Below are positions 16,419 through 25,654 of a stretch of 52,427 bases of DNA, piece after piece; positions within the stretch are counted from its first letter, which is position 1, and each line of letters begins with the position of its first letter. Origin of the DNA: Sphaerochaetaceae bacterium (GTDB taxonomy: Bacteria > Spirochaetota > Spirochaetia > Sphaerochaetales > Sphaerochaetaceae); assembly GCA_028532765.1 (NCBI GenBank), contig JAQQAR010000030.1:1-52427 (forward strand), in the 5' to 3' direction. The position numbers and the translations under genes are program-made. A model generated the notes under the pieces. The model did no database searches and was not told the DNA's origin. It saw only the letters and a list, made by a program, of their open reading frames with translations.

Positions 16419-16739
16419 ATGGGAACACCCCACACCCTGATTACCTGTATTGTGAACAAAGGTATGGCAGAAACCGTCATGGATGCCGCCAGAAAAGCAG
16501 GAGCCACAGGCGGTACCATTCTCCCTGCACGAGGAACCGGGAAAGAAGAAGACGTCAAGTTCTTCGGTCACCCATTGGTCCCTGAAAAAGACATGTTGCT
16601 TATACTTGTCGGGTCGGGTTTGACAGGAGAAGTATTGGAAACAATCAAGAACCTACCGCTTCTTACCGAACCAGGTTCTGGAATTGCCTTCTGCATTGAT
16701 GTTGAGCGGTTTATTGCCTTTGGCGATTCTCCTGAGTAG
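16419..16739 (+). CDS. PII-like (GlnB-fold) protein
   Basis: The 106-residue protein reads as a PII-family trimer subunit: LITCIVNKGMAETVMDAARKAGATGGTILPARGTG, then a short loop and KDMLLILVGSGLTGEVLETI, then GIAFCIDVERFI. The T-loop region between GTG and FFG is short and lacks the uridylylated tyrosine of GlnB, so it is likely a divergent PII-like sensor rather than the nitrogen regulator. ATG 16419 has AGGAGG six bases upstream. No ammonium transporter or glutamine synthetase gene is near, so its partner is unknown. Its last 29 bases overlap the end of the convergent MFS gene. Confidence 0.75.
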   Translation: MGTPHTLITCIVNKGMAETVMDAARKAGATGGTILPARGTGKEEDVKFFGHPLVPEKDMLLILVGSGLTGEVLETIKNLPLLTEPGSGIAFCIDVERFIAFGDSPE

Positions 16740-17970
16740 GCAATCTTAGCACCAGTCCCAACAGTAAACAGATTCCAGAAACCACCAAGATTCCAAGTCC
16801 AACACCAAGCAAGGTGCTCATCCAACCCAAGAGGAGCGCGATACCTGCTGCAAAAAGGGACTCAGCTTGGGATTCCACCGAGAGCGCACTAGCAAGTGAA
16901 GCTTGATCCATCTGGTCGCTCACATAGTGAATACTCATGGGTTTTCGCAAATTCTCAAGGATATAGATTCCCAAGTACAACACCACTGCCAATGTTGCAT
17001 AGGTTAGGTGCAAGAGCAGGCCACTTACCAAACCAAGGGATATACCGACAACCAATGTGATATTAAGGGGAGATGCAAGCTGGTTGAACCGCTCTGAAAA
17101 CTTACCGGAATTGCTGGATGCAATCGCAGTGGTCGCATAGAGAATTGAATATACAATTCCCACTATCAATGCTGTTCTCTCTTGATCCTCATACGCCAAC
17201 AATATTGGAAGGCTGAGAGCAAATGTTTGCAGTATCGGCTGTAAATAGTCCTTGAATGCCTTGTAGTACCCACTGAAGAGCGCCTGGCTGGAGATAGTGC
17301 GCACCATGGACCAACTCTTCATTGTTTTCGCCAAGGACTGTAGAACTGCAGCAAACTCATCCCTTATTCGCTTATCACTAGTATGTCTGGGTCCATCCAA
17401 GTCCTTTGGATAGCTAACTATCAGAAGCAAGTTCAGGACATAGGGGATAATGGTAAAGAGAAAGATTGGGGCATATGAACCATTGTAGAAAACCAGGAAA
17501 GCAGCGATCAACGCGGAGAGGGCAGCTCCACGTTGTGACCAAGCCCGAGTATTTCCATAGTAGTGGGTTTTCTGGTCTTCCCACCCCCTCATCCTCAGAT
17601 AGTCGAAGATCATGGCCTTGTGGGTACCCGTTCTAAACGCATCACCAAATGCATAGAGAACCATGGCCATAAGCAGAATTCCAAACTCTTGGGCAACAAA
17701 AAAGACAATGAAACTAAAGATGTAGGCAAGAAAAGAGAAGACCATTGTCAGTCTCCTACCCAGACTGTCAGCAAATACCCCGGAGGGAATCTCTGTGATG
17801 TTGATCAATATTTCTCTTACCGCATACAGCGTCCCGATCTCCAGATAGGACAACCCCTTGTCCAAGAACACCAACATCATGAACGGTTCATAGAACCGCA
17901 GATTCTTTAAGAACCCATATGCACTAAACTTGGCGTACTGCAAGTTTCTCTCAAATCCTGTCTTTGCCAT
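16711..17970 (-). CDS. MFS transporter
   Basis: The 419-residue protein has about 12 hydrophobic helices. The A-loop motif of the major facilitator superfamily is visible as GVFADSLGRRLTM near residue 67, and the first helix follows KFSAYGFLKNLRFYEPF. Substrate unknown; this subgroup is often annotated only as MFS. I place the start at ATG 17970, preceded by AGAGAGAGTGGGAAG; a GTG at 18000 lacks a site. It shares a strand with the LacI gene 59 bases upstream, which might regulate it. Confidence 0.82.
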   Translation of the reverse strand: MAKTGFERNLQYAKFSAYGFLKNLRFYEPFMMLVFLDKGLSYLEIGTLYAVREILINITEIPSGVFADSLGRRLTMVFSFLAYIFSFIVFFVAQEFGILLMAMVLYAFGDAFRTGTHKAMIFDYLRMRGWEDQKTHYYGNTRAWSQRGAALSALIAAFLVFYNGSYAPIFLFTIIPYVLNLLLIVSYPKDLDGPRHTSDKRIRDEFAAVLQSLAKTMKSWSMVRTISSQALFSGYYKAFKDYLQPILQTFALSLPILLAYEDQERTALIVGIVYSILYATTAIASSNSGKFSERFNQLASPLNITLVVGISLGLVSGLLLHLTYATLAVVLYLGIYILENLRKPMSIHYVSDQMDQASLASALSVESQAESLFAAGIALLLGWMSTLLGVGLGILVVSGICLLLGLVLRLPTQENRQRQ

Positions 17971-18028
17971 CTTCCCACTCTCTCTTGAGAGATGTACCAC
18001 CGAAAGGGTTAGCTGTCAAACCAGTATA

Positions 18029-19090
18029 CTACTCAGATTTAGGGATACCGGTAGATGCGCGGACGATCAGGCGATTATGATACTCAATTCTGGTTACTCC
18101 ACTCCCCTCAAATACCCGAGACGGCTTCTTGCTCATCTTCTCACAAACCAGTCTCACTGCACTTCTCCCTCCTTGGACGATGAAATGCTCAACACTGGTC
18201 AAGCCTACCCCACCGAAGGAAGATGGATAGATGTTGTCAAACCCACAGACACTGTAATCACCGGGGATTGAAAAACCTCCATCCTTTACTGCATCCATGA
18301 CGCCGTATGCTACCATGTCGTTTATTGCAACCATTGCTGTTACCTCGGGAGCTTCAGCAATACAGCGCTCGGCAAGCACATATCCTGTTTCATGCTCAAT
18401 ATCGATGGTATTCAACTCTGTAAGGGAGGGAATCTCACGCGTAAACAGGGTAAGCTTCGCATTTCCTCCTGCTTGCTTGATCTGAGCTTTCAACCCTTCA
18501 TAGCGGCGTACACGGGCACTATGCTCACTGTTGAGACTGGTACAAAGATAGGCAATATTCCGATGCCCCAATTCAAGAAGATGCCGAGCAACCAAAACAC
18601 CAGCGTTATAGTTATTCACATCGACCGTATCCAGGCCAAGTTCATTCTGCTTGTCCCCTACTGCTACCACGGGCACGGTGGCACTTAACTCCCGCACCAA
18701 TTCCGGTTGCTGGGGGATCATGGCAAAAACAACTCCTCCAACGGTAGGTTCCTTGGCAAATTCACATACCCGCTTCTCCTTCTCTGTATCCCAGTACGTA
18801 GTGCAGAGCATGGTCCCCAGTCCTTGCACATGAGCCTCTTGCTCCATCCCTTGGATGAGCGTAGCAAAGTAAGGATTTATGACCGAGGGGCATACAATTA
18901 GAAGAATACGTCGATCTTTCTTTGCCCGTTTACTTACATACCCAAGCTCCTTGCTTACCCTATAGACAGTATCGATTGTTTCATCAGGAAAGCGTGAAAG
19001 GCTCTTCCCCGCAAGGATCATGGAAACACTTGCCGTCGATAGCCCTACTTTCTCAGCAATATCCTGCAATGTCACGGTTTTTCTTCTCAT
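18029..19090 (-). CDS. LacI-family transcriptional regulator
   Basis: A 353-residue repressor with the N-terminal helix-turn-helix VTLQDIAEKVGLSTASVSMILAG (residues 6-28) and a periplasmic-binding-type effector domain. Typical segments are PYFATLIQGMEQEAH, GHRNIAYLCT, AMVAINDMVAYGVMDAVKD and SVCGFDNI. AGAGG lies before the ATG. The hinge stretch LGYVSKRAKKDRR replaces the usual YxPN...R form. Possible targets are the MFS gene just downstream and the chvE operon, whose operators are LacI-like; neither link is shown by the sequence. Confidence 0.9.
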   Translation of the reverse strand: MRRKTVTLQDIAEKVGLSTASVSMILAGKSLSRFPDETIDTVYRVSKELGYVSKRAKKDRRILLIVCPSVINPYFATLIQGMEQEAHVQGLGTMLCTTYWDTEKEKRVCEFAKEPTVGGVVFAMIPQQPELVRELSATVPVVAVGDKQNELGLDTVDVNNYNAGVLVARHLLELGHRNIAYLCTSLNSEHSARVRRYEGLKAQIKQAGGNAKLTLFTREIPSLTELNTIDIEHETGYVLAERCIAEAPEVTAMVAINDMVAYGVMDAVKDGGFSIPGDYSVCGFDNIYPSSFGGVGLTSVEHFIVQGGRSAVRLVCEKMSKKPSRVFEGSGVTRIEYHNRLIVRASTGIPKSE

Positions 19091-19298
19091 TCATCTGCCT
19101 CTCTTACCAGTGATTCAATATTAAACAGTATTAAGCATTCAATGCAAGAAAAACCGTTGCTTCATCAAATACTTTTTTTAAGCATCTATGAAATAATCCC
19201 ACTATCAGCTGACACCAACCGTACTTCTTACTTTCTTCATATATTCAAGGTGGACAAGAGCACCTCTCGTGAGGTACTCTTTTACAGAGAGGAAGCAA

Positions 19299-20480
19299 GT
19301 GTCTAAAAAACCACTTTTTATCCGCTTGGCCCAACCAACGTATGGGGCCATGATTTTAAAGCGTAATAAGATCCAAGTTGTTGGAATGGAATATTTGTCA
19401 GAACTGAAACCTCCTTTTTTAGTAATGGCAAATCATGCACACACCTTTGACCCATTTTTCATCTCCTCAGCATCCCCGGTTCATATCCGATGGGTAGCGG
19501 GAGCCTATCTCTTCAAAATGAAGGGAATGAGGAGCATGATGGAGAAATGGATTGGAGCCATCGCAAAGCAGCAAGGCAGGAGTGACTTATTCACCATCAG
19601 GGCAATCTCAGAATCCCTGAAACAGGGAGACATCGTCGGTGTATTCCCTGAAGGAACACGTACATGGGATGGAGAGCCCGCTGGTTTTGATGAAGCAATC
19701 GCTAAACTGGTAAAGATATTCAAGGTCCCTATCGTACTCATCAACCTGGAAGGGGTTTATGGACTGAAACCCCGATGGGCGGAAAAGAAAAGAAAGGGAA
19801 CAGCAATTCTCAGGGTTCTCCCCCCAGTTCATACCGATGTGATCGACCAACTCTCGGTGAAAGAGCTCTATGCGTTTCTCAAGGAGAAGCTGTACTATAG
19901 CTACCGTTCCTGGCAGGATGAGATGCAGTTTGACTATATCTCGGGGAAATCGGCTGAAGGAGTGGAGAAAATCCTCTATCTCTGCCCAGATTGTCACGCA
20001 ACCAGTACCATCCATTCCAAGGGGAAGCTGATTACCTGCAGGCAATGCTCACTTACCATGGAGCTGGACAACCATGACAAGCTGCACACAATCAAAGGGA
20101 AGACCAACTTCCTAGATGTCGCTGCCTGGCACTCCTGGGAGAGAGAGTACAGCGCCTCAAGCGAGGGACAATCATTAACATTCCCACCTGATAAGGGGAT
20201 CCTGTTCCAGACAGCTGATGAGCGACATCTCAAGCGGATCTCAAAGGATTTCACCCTCTCTCTGGAACAAGAGGGAATGCGTCTTGTGGAACGAAGCGGA
20301 AAAGAATATCACATGGCTTTTTCTGATATCCAATCCATGATTATCAACGCAAAGAACACGGTGGAACTCTACCATCTTCATACTCTGTACAGGATACGGA
20401 TCCACAAACGAGGTTGTATCCTCAAATACGTGGAAGCGTACCAGCGAAACAAACTGATCCAGAAGGGGGCAACCTTATGA
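19299..20480 (+). CDS. PlsC-type acyltransferase with C-terminal zinc ribbon
   Basis: The 393-residue protein begins with a 1-acylglycerol-3-phosphate acyltransferase domain: NHAHTFD (H46, D51) is the catalytic HX4D box and FPEGTR (116-121) is the phosphate-binding box. After residue 225 comes a zinc ribbon (C229, C232, C247, C250), and the last 100 residues form strands with FSDIQSMIIN that resemble a PH/GRAM-like sheet. Normal PlsC proteins end near residue 240, so this is a fusion. I chose GTG 19299 with GAGAGG before it; the frame begins at GTG 19269 without a site. The stop overlaps the next gene start (ATGA). Confidence 0.82.
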   Translation: MSKKPLFIRLAQPTYGAMILKRNKIQVVGMEYLSELKPPFLVMANHAHTFDPFFISSASPVHIRWVAGAYLFKMKGMRSMMEKWIGAIAKQQGRSDLFTIRAISESLKQGDIVGVFPEGTRTWDGEPAGFDEAIAKLVKIFKVPIVLINLEGVYGLKPRWAEKKRKGTAILRVLPPVHTDVIDQLSVKELYAFLKEKLYYSYRSWQDEMQFDYISGKSAEGVEKILYLCPDCHATSTIHSKGKLITCRQCSLTMELDNHDKLHTIKGKTNFLDVAAWHSWEREYSASSEGQSLTFPPDKGILFQTADERHLKRISKDFTLSLEQEGMRLVERSGKEYHMAFSDIQSMIINAKNTVELYHLHTLYRIRIHKRGCILKYVEAYQRNKLIQKGATL

Positions 20481-21898
20481 ACTGGAACTTCTTTTTCCAT
20501 ATCGGAATCATCTCAGTATCACTTCTGCTTGCAGCGCTCATTCGTGCCCGAGTGCGGTTTTTCCAACGGTTCCTGATCCCCGTGCCCATCCTCTCTGGTC
20601 TCATGCTCCTGGTTTTCTACAACTTCATCGCACCAAGGTGGGGACTGAGAAATGACTTTCTCGGAGAGATAGTCTACCACTTACTGAATATCAGCTTTAT
20701 TTCCATGTTGCTGAGGGTTACGCCAAAAGCTCATACAGAAGGAAGGGCGAAGCGAACCCTGGCAGCAAATGTGACTGCTGTCTTGGCTCAGTATGGCCTG
20801 CAATGTTTCTTCGGTCTCCTTGCAACCGCTTTGATTATCTCTACATTCAAACCAGACCTGTTCCCAGCATTTGGTTTTACCCTCCCCCTCGGGTTCGAGC
20901 TGGGCCCCGGGCAGGCATATTCGATTGGAGTTGGCTGGGAAGCGATGGGATTCAGGGGAGGTTCCTCAGTGGGACTTACCATGGCAGCCATCGGATTTTT
21001 GCTTGGTAGTTTTGGTGGCGTGATCTTGATCAACCAAGGACTCAAGCGTGGCTGGATCGGAAAGGAACAGGCAAAGAACATCAATGACCGAAGTGTAAGA
21101 ACCGGATTTTTCAGTAGAGCACAACATGAGCGCCCTGTAGGGTCATATCTTTCCACCGACGGAGAGTCGCTGGACTCCATGACCTACCACATTGCACTGA
21201 TCATGATGACCTACCTGGTCAGCTGGTCCTTCCTTACCGGTCTATCTGCCCTGCTCGGTCTCATAGGTCCTCTGGGCACTGAACTTGCAGACAGCCTTTG
21301 GGGTATCAACTTTGTTTTCAGCTCATTCAGTGCACTAGGCGTCAAGATGCTCATGAAGCTGTTCAAGGTCGAGACCACCATTGATAACGCAACATGCAAC
21401 CGTCTCAGTGGACTCTCTGTCGACTTGACCGTTGCATCTTCACTCGGTGCGATCAGCTTGGTTGCTATACAGGGATATTGGATCCCTATCCTTATTCTCA
21501 CCCTGGTAGGACTCTTCATCACCGTGGTTATTCTGCCCTGGTACTGTTCAAGGCTCTATGATGACCATCAATTCTTCAGAATGTTGATCATCTACGGTTC
21601 AGCAACAGGAACACTCCCCACCGGGCTGGCACTGCTACGTGTGGTCGATAAGGAGTTTGAGACACCGGTTGCCACAGACTATCTCTATTCGGTAGGAATT
21701 GTCTTTATTCTGGCCATTCCCATCATCCTGAGTATCAACCTTCCTGCATTCAGTGTTACCAAGAATAACCCAATCCTCTTTACATGGGCTATTGTGATCA
21801 GTGGAGTCTACTTGCTCGCTTCATTCCTCTCCTATCTGATCATTGCCAAGAAACGTGCATTCATCAAACCAAAGACCTATTTTTACACCGAAGATTAA
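20477..21898 (+). CDS. gltS: Sodium/glutamate symporter, GltS family
   Basis: The 473-residue protein has about 12 hydrophobic helices. It resembles GltS-type carriers in two inverted halves: FELGPGQAYSIGVGWEAMGFRGGSSVGLTMAAIGF in the first and IIYGSATGTLPTGLALLRVVD in the second, both containing the Gly/Thr-rich re-entrant loops. It would import glutamate or a similar anion with sodium; the subgroup is divergent, so substrate is uncertain. ATG 20477 overlaps the acyltransferase stop, and GGGGG in GAAGGGGGCAACCTT is the binding site. Confidence 0.8.
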   Translation: MNWNFFFHIGIISVSLLLAALIRARVRFFQRFLIPVPILSGLMLLVFYNFIAPRWGLRNDFLGEIVYHLLNISFISMLLRVTPKAHTEGRAKRTLAANVTAVLAQYGLQCFFGLLATALIISTFKPDLFPAFGFTLPLGFELGPGQAYSIGVGWEAMGFRGGSSVGLTMAAIGFLLGSFGGVILINQGLKRGWIGKEQAKNINDRSVRTGFFSRAQHERPVGSYLSTDGESLDSMTYHIALIMMTYLVSWSFLTGLSALLGLIGPLGTELADSLWGINFVFSSFSALGVKMLMKLFKVETTIDNATCNRLSGLSVDLTVASSLGAISLVAIQGYWIPILILTLVGLFITVVILPWYCSRLYDDHQFFRMLIIYGSATGTLPTGLALLRVVDKEFETPVATDYLYSVGIVFILAIPIILSINLPAFSVTKNNPILFTWAIVISGVYLLASFLSYLIIAKKRAFIKPKTYFYTED

Positions 21899-21931
21899 CC
21901 TATTGGGGAGATAATTGATTTCAAGAAGGAT

Positions 21932-21964
21932 GAGGCTTGTACCGTGTACAGGCCTCTCTTTCTG
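21932..21964 (+). terminator. Terminator after gltS-like gene
   Basis: GAGGCTTGTAC (21932-21942) pairs with GTACAGGCCTC (21946-21956), 11 bp with one G-T pair, followed by TCTTTCTG. Confidence 0.75.
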
Positions 21965-22069
21965 TGAGCATTATTTCTCAGGGAGGAGTACTCCAGAATC
22001 ATATCTGTACTTTTCTTTTTACCACCCATGTTCTACAGTAGAGGAAGAATAGTACGGAAGGTGTAATTC

Positions 22070-23761
22070 ATGAAATGTCGTGTTGTAGTACTGATAATTC
22101 TTCTATGTATAGGAATATTCCCCTTGGCTGCGGTATCCCCTGCCCAGATTCCTCTCTCCTCCCCCATCTATGAGGAAATTGATTTACTCTACCAGCTTGC
22201 AGGCCGTGCACTTCCCTCCACGAGTCGTCCATGGAACACCTATGAGGCACTAGCAATCCTAGAGGCAATCGAGGAAGACACCCCCTATCATGACCTATGG
22301 GATACAGCATACCAGAGAATGGAAGGAACTTCATTTCACCAGGTAGATGAGACCTTCTCTTACCGTATGTCCCCTACCATTAATCTTGAATCGTACGTCC
22401 ATTCCAATGACCAGGATTTCACTTCCTACGATGACTGGATCTACAGCTATGATGAAAGGAAACCCTTCCTCGACCTTACCTTTTCCATGCAGTTCTCCTC
22501 CTCCTTCCTCTTCGAGACATCCCTGCAGGCAGGAGTTGGGGCGTATATAGAAGGAGAAGATCCTACCAGTGATTCTGAAATCGAGAGTTGGGGGATTGGG
22601 GCCATCCTCGATTATGGTGATGCTTTCCTTGTTCCCGATGCGACCCTCTACAGAAGAACATTCAGCAGCAACCTCCCATTCTTTGGATCCCCTCTTGAGC
22701 CAGACTTCCCCCGTCACTCCCAGATGACCTATGCAGGTCCCTGGTGGGCCATCAGCCTAGGACGAGGTGCCTACTCCTGGGGAGCAGGTAAGAGTGGCAA
22801 CCTGGTAGTGGGAGACCATATATCCAACCATAGTGGACTCACTGCCTCCTTCTTCAACCAGAAATTCAAGGCTCAATTGCTCTACCTATTCTTTCCCGAT
22901 GTGAGCCAGAGTGGAAAAAGCCCTCGTATCTTCCTCGCACACCGTTTTGAGTTCAACCCAGCATCGTGGGCAAGAATCTCCATCAGTGAGAATGTAATGG
23001 CAAACCAGGATGGACTGAGCCTGCAATATGTTGACCCGACCTATATCTACCACAACCTCTTTCACGTTAAACAGGTAAACTCAATTGCCAGTATCGAAGC
23101 TGACATCACTCCCCTCCCGGGGCTCACCTTCCATGGTCAGTTTGCATTGGACCAGCTTCAACTATCCAGCGAGGGAGCTAATACTGCAAACGCTATAGCA
23201 TACCTGGTTTCTGGGTCATATTCATGGGGTGTGAAAAAGGGATATTTTACATTCGGTCTTGAAGCAGCATCTACAGATCCAGCGATGTATAGAAGACAAT
23301 CCGTCGACTTCTTGGTTGCACGGGATCTGATAAAGAACCAGGCACACCTGCGTCCAGTCATTATAGACTACTTGGGTTACAGTTGGGGTTCTGACAGCAA
23401 GGTCTACCAAGCAAGATTCAACTACCTCCTCCCTGAGAGTGTGAACATTGCAACCTCAGTAACCATTCACCGTCAGGGGGAGCTGGACTATCTTGCAGCC
23501 CACAGTGAAGATACCGACGGAGACGATACCAACAATAATGATGGAGAGCCCAATATCTCTGGTCCCTCTCCTTCCGGGGACACCATCACAGAGCGCTTGA
23601 TCGTTGGCCTTGGCTGCACCTACTATATAGATATTCCAAACCTGGAATTGTTTGGTCAGGTCAATTGGATTGGAAGAAGGACATACGACCGCCCGAGTGG
23701 AAGTGCGAGCGGGTATGCTGATGATTTCCAGATAGTCTTTGGGGTGACCAAACGCTTCTAG
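22070..23761 (+). CDS. Outer-membrane beta-barrel protein
   Basis: The 563-residue protein has a signal peptide (MKCRVVVLIILLCIGIFPLAAV) and then an N-terminal helical part, YEEIDLLYQLAGRALPSTSRPWNTYEALAILEAIE split around residues 33-66, that resembles the start of capsule-assembly Wzi-like barrels. Alternating strands follow and the chain ends in FGVTKRF, with the C-terminal Phe typical of barrel insertion. A low-complexity acidic stretch (DTDGDDTNNNDGEP) near residue 484 is probably an exposed loop. It stands alone. The function is unknown; the Wzi resemblance is weak. Confidence 0.7.
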   Translation: MKCRVVVLIILLCIGIFPLAAVSPAQIPLSSPIYEEIDLLYQLAGRALPSTSRPWNTYEALAILEAIEEDTPYHDLWDTAYQRMEGTSFHQVDETFSYRMSPTINLESYVHSNDQDFTSYDDWIYSYDERKPFLDLTFSMQFSSSFLFETSLQAGVGAYIEGEDPTSDSEIESWGIGAILDYGDAFLVPDATLYRRTFSSNLPFFGSPLEPDFPRHSQMTYAGPWWAISLGRGAYSWGAGKSGNLVVGDHISNHSGLTASFFNQKFKAQLLYLFFPDVSQSGKSPRIFLAHRFEFNPASWARISISENVMANQDGLSLQYVDPTYIYHNLFHVKQVNSIASIEADITPLPGLTFHGQFALDQLQLSSEGANTANAIAYLVSGSYSWGVKKGYFTFGLEAASTDPAMYRRQSVDFLVARDLIKNQAHLRPVIIDYLGYSWGSDSKVYQARFNYLLPESVNIATSVTIHRQGELDYLAAHSEDTDGDDTNNNDGEPNISGPSPSGDTITERLIVGLGCTYYIDIPNLELFGQVNWIGRRTYDRPSGSASGYADDFQIVFGVTKRF

Positions 23762-23834
23762 CCGGTTTTTTTCTTACCCCACTGCTTGGTATTTCTGGCC
23801 TTGTGCCCATACCACTGAATAAACTTAACCGAGA

Positions 23835-23879
23835 AACCAGTACGTCAAGTATTGCATACAAAAACTTGACGTACTGGTT
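23835..23879. repeat. Perfect 16-bp inverted repeat
   Basis: AACCAGTACGTCAAGT (23835-23850) and ACTTGACGTACTGGTT (23864-23879) are exact reverse complements around a 13-base spacer. No T tract follows on either strand, so it is not a classical terminator. The right arm contains TTGACG, which could be the -35 box of the transporter operon starting at 23981, so a protein-binding site over a promoter is a good alternative. Confidence 0.8.
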
Positions 23880-23980
23880 ATCAACGTAAACTATTTCTTT
23901 CCAAATACAGCATTTACACCTTCCTAAACCTTGCCCCTCCCTACCAAAAGGAGGTAGTATCGTCAGAGGAACGTATATTC

Positions 23981-24847
23981 ATGAACAGACGATGGACACA
24001 CAAGGCTCGGCCTTACTTACTCATACTCCCAGCTTTGATCTTGGCGATGGTTTTCAGCTATCGTCCTTTTCTTGTAACCATCCTCAACAGCTTTCATACC
24101 GTATCGATCATGGGAGAGAGACTCAAGTTTGTTGGGCTGGAAAACTATTGCCGGCTCTTCGCCAGTCAATCCTTTCAAGACAGTCTGTCCAACACCCTCC
24201 GGTTTACGCTTTTTTTTGTCCCGGCAAATATGTTCCTCTGCCTTTCTGCAGCCCTGCTTGCAAACAGGAAAGGAAAGCTTGCTACCTTGAATCAGGTATT
24301 TTTCTTCCTCCCCCTTGCAGTCGGGCTCTCCTCTGCCATGATGATTTTCAAGATGATCTTCAATCCCTCGCTTGGTATCGTGAATCATTTACTTGGAGCC
24401 AGTATCCAGTGGTTCAACAACCCCAAAGCTGCAATGGCTCTCTTGGTCATCGCAGGGGTGTATCTTGATTTTGGGTTCAACTTCTTGTTGTTCCATGCTG
24501 CTCTTCGCAATGTCCCCAAGGATTTGATCGAGGTAGCACAGATTGAAGGGGCTTCACCTTTTCAAACCTTTCGCTACCTTATTTTTCCTCTGATCGGCCC
24601 AACTGTGGTATTCGTTTTGATCACCAATATAAAGGATGCCATGCTTATTTCATCCCCTGTGCTCATCCTCACCGAAGGGGGGCCGTTCCGCTCAACACAG
24701 ACGCTGGTCTACCAGATGTATCTTGAGGGCTTCAAGAGCGGAAACTATGCAGTGGGGTCCTCCATTGCAACGGTGGTCTTCCTCCTAACCTTCAGCATCC
24801 TCCTCATCTTGATGCACTTACAACGAAGGAGGGTGTACTACCAATGA
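23981..24847 (+). CDS. ABC sugar permease, UgpA/MalF type
   Basis: The 288-residue protein has six helices and the EAA loop EVAQIEGASPFQTFRYLIFPLIGPT (about 185-209) that contacts the ATPase. It is the first permease of a CUT1-class importer; sequence flavour and the partner binding protein suggest the glycerol 3-phosphate (Ugp) branch. The ATG has AGAGGA about ten bases before it; a stronger AGGAGGT at 23949 has no start codon at a useful distance. It overlaps the next permease gene by four bases. Confidence 0.88.
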   Translation: MNRRWTHKARPYLLILPALILAMVFSYRPFLVTILNSFHTVSIMGERLKFVGLENYCRLFASQSFQDSLSNTLRFTLFFVPANMFLCLSAALLANRKGKLATLNQVFFFLPLAVGLSSAMMIFKMIFNPSLGIVNHLLGASIQWFNNPKAAMALLVIAGVYLDFGFNFLLFHAALRNVPKDLIEVAQIEGASPFQTFRYLIFPLIGPTVVFVLITNIKDAMLISSPVLILTEGGPFRSTQTLVYQMYLEGFKSGNYAVGSSIATVVFLLTFSILLILMHLQRRRVYYQ

Positions 24848-25650
24848 GATTCATCAAAGCAAGCATAGCAACCCTTTTCTCTCTGGTGGTGATATTCCCC
24901 ATCATGTATACCATCAGTGCGTCCTTCTTCACCTATGCAGACTTCACCTCAATCCCAGCAAGACTGCTGCCATCCAGTTTTTATCTGGAGAACTATGTCC
25001 GTGCATTTGCTGAAACCAGTTTGGCACGCTTTCTGGCAAACTCCTTCGTTACAGCAACATTGGGGATGTTGCTCAGGATGGGTATCAGCATAGGGGCAGC
25101 GTATGCATTCACATTCTTCACGTTCAAGGGAAGAGACCTTCTCTTCTTTGTCGTCATTGCAACCATGCTGCTCCCCTCTGATGCCTTGATCCTTGCCAAC
25201 TACTCAACCATCAGGACACTGGGGTTGACCGATACCTATTTGGGAATTATCAGCACCAAGCTGCTTAGCCCAACCCATATATTCATGTTGCGCCAATACT
25301 TCAAGACCATGAGCAGGGAGTACCGTGAGGCAGCCCTTATCGAGGGATGCAACGATGCTCGGTTCATCACCACCCTCCTACTTCCGATCAGCAAAGCCGT
25401 GGTTATTACCTTGGGAATCCACAGCTTCAGCAACATATTCAACGACTATCTCTGGCCTCTTCTGGTTACAAACAAGGAGGGAATGAGAACCGTGCAGGTA
25501 GGACTCACGATGCTTGGTTTCAGTGAGAACCTCGACTACGGTCCTCAGTTTGCTGCCATTGCACTTCTTATGATTCCGATTGTTATTGCATTCATCATAA
25601 TGCATTCACCAATACAAAATAGCGTGAGTTCACGCTTCGCAGGGAGATAA
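24844..25650 (+). CDS. ABC sugar permease, UgpE/MalG type
   Basis: The 268-residue protein has six helices and the EAA loop EAALIEGCNDARFITTLLLPISKAV (about 161-185), followed by FNDYLWPLLV, all typical of MalG/UgpE subunits. Its ATG overlaps the stop of the first permease gene (ATGA), and the binding-protein gene starts four bases after its stop. No ATPase gene occurs in the operon. Confidence 0.9.
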   Translation: MRFIKASIATLFSLVVIFPIMYTISASFFTYADFTSIPARLLPSSFYLENYVRAFAETSLARFLANSFVTATLGMLLRMGISIGAAYAFTFFTFKGRDLLFFVVIATMLLPSDALILANYSTIRTLGLTDTYLGIISTKLLSPTHIFMLRQYFKTMSREYREAALIEGCNDARFITTLLLPISKAVVITLGIHSFSNIFNDYLWPLLVTNKEGMRTVQVGLTMLGFSENLDYGPQFAAIALLMIPIVIAFIIMHSPIQNSVSSRFAGR

Positions 25651-25654
25651 TACC

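Noticed and set aside
23764-23771. T-run directly after the beta-barrel gene as terminator
   Set aside because: No stem of useful length precedes it.
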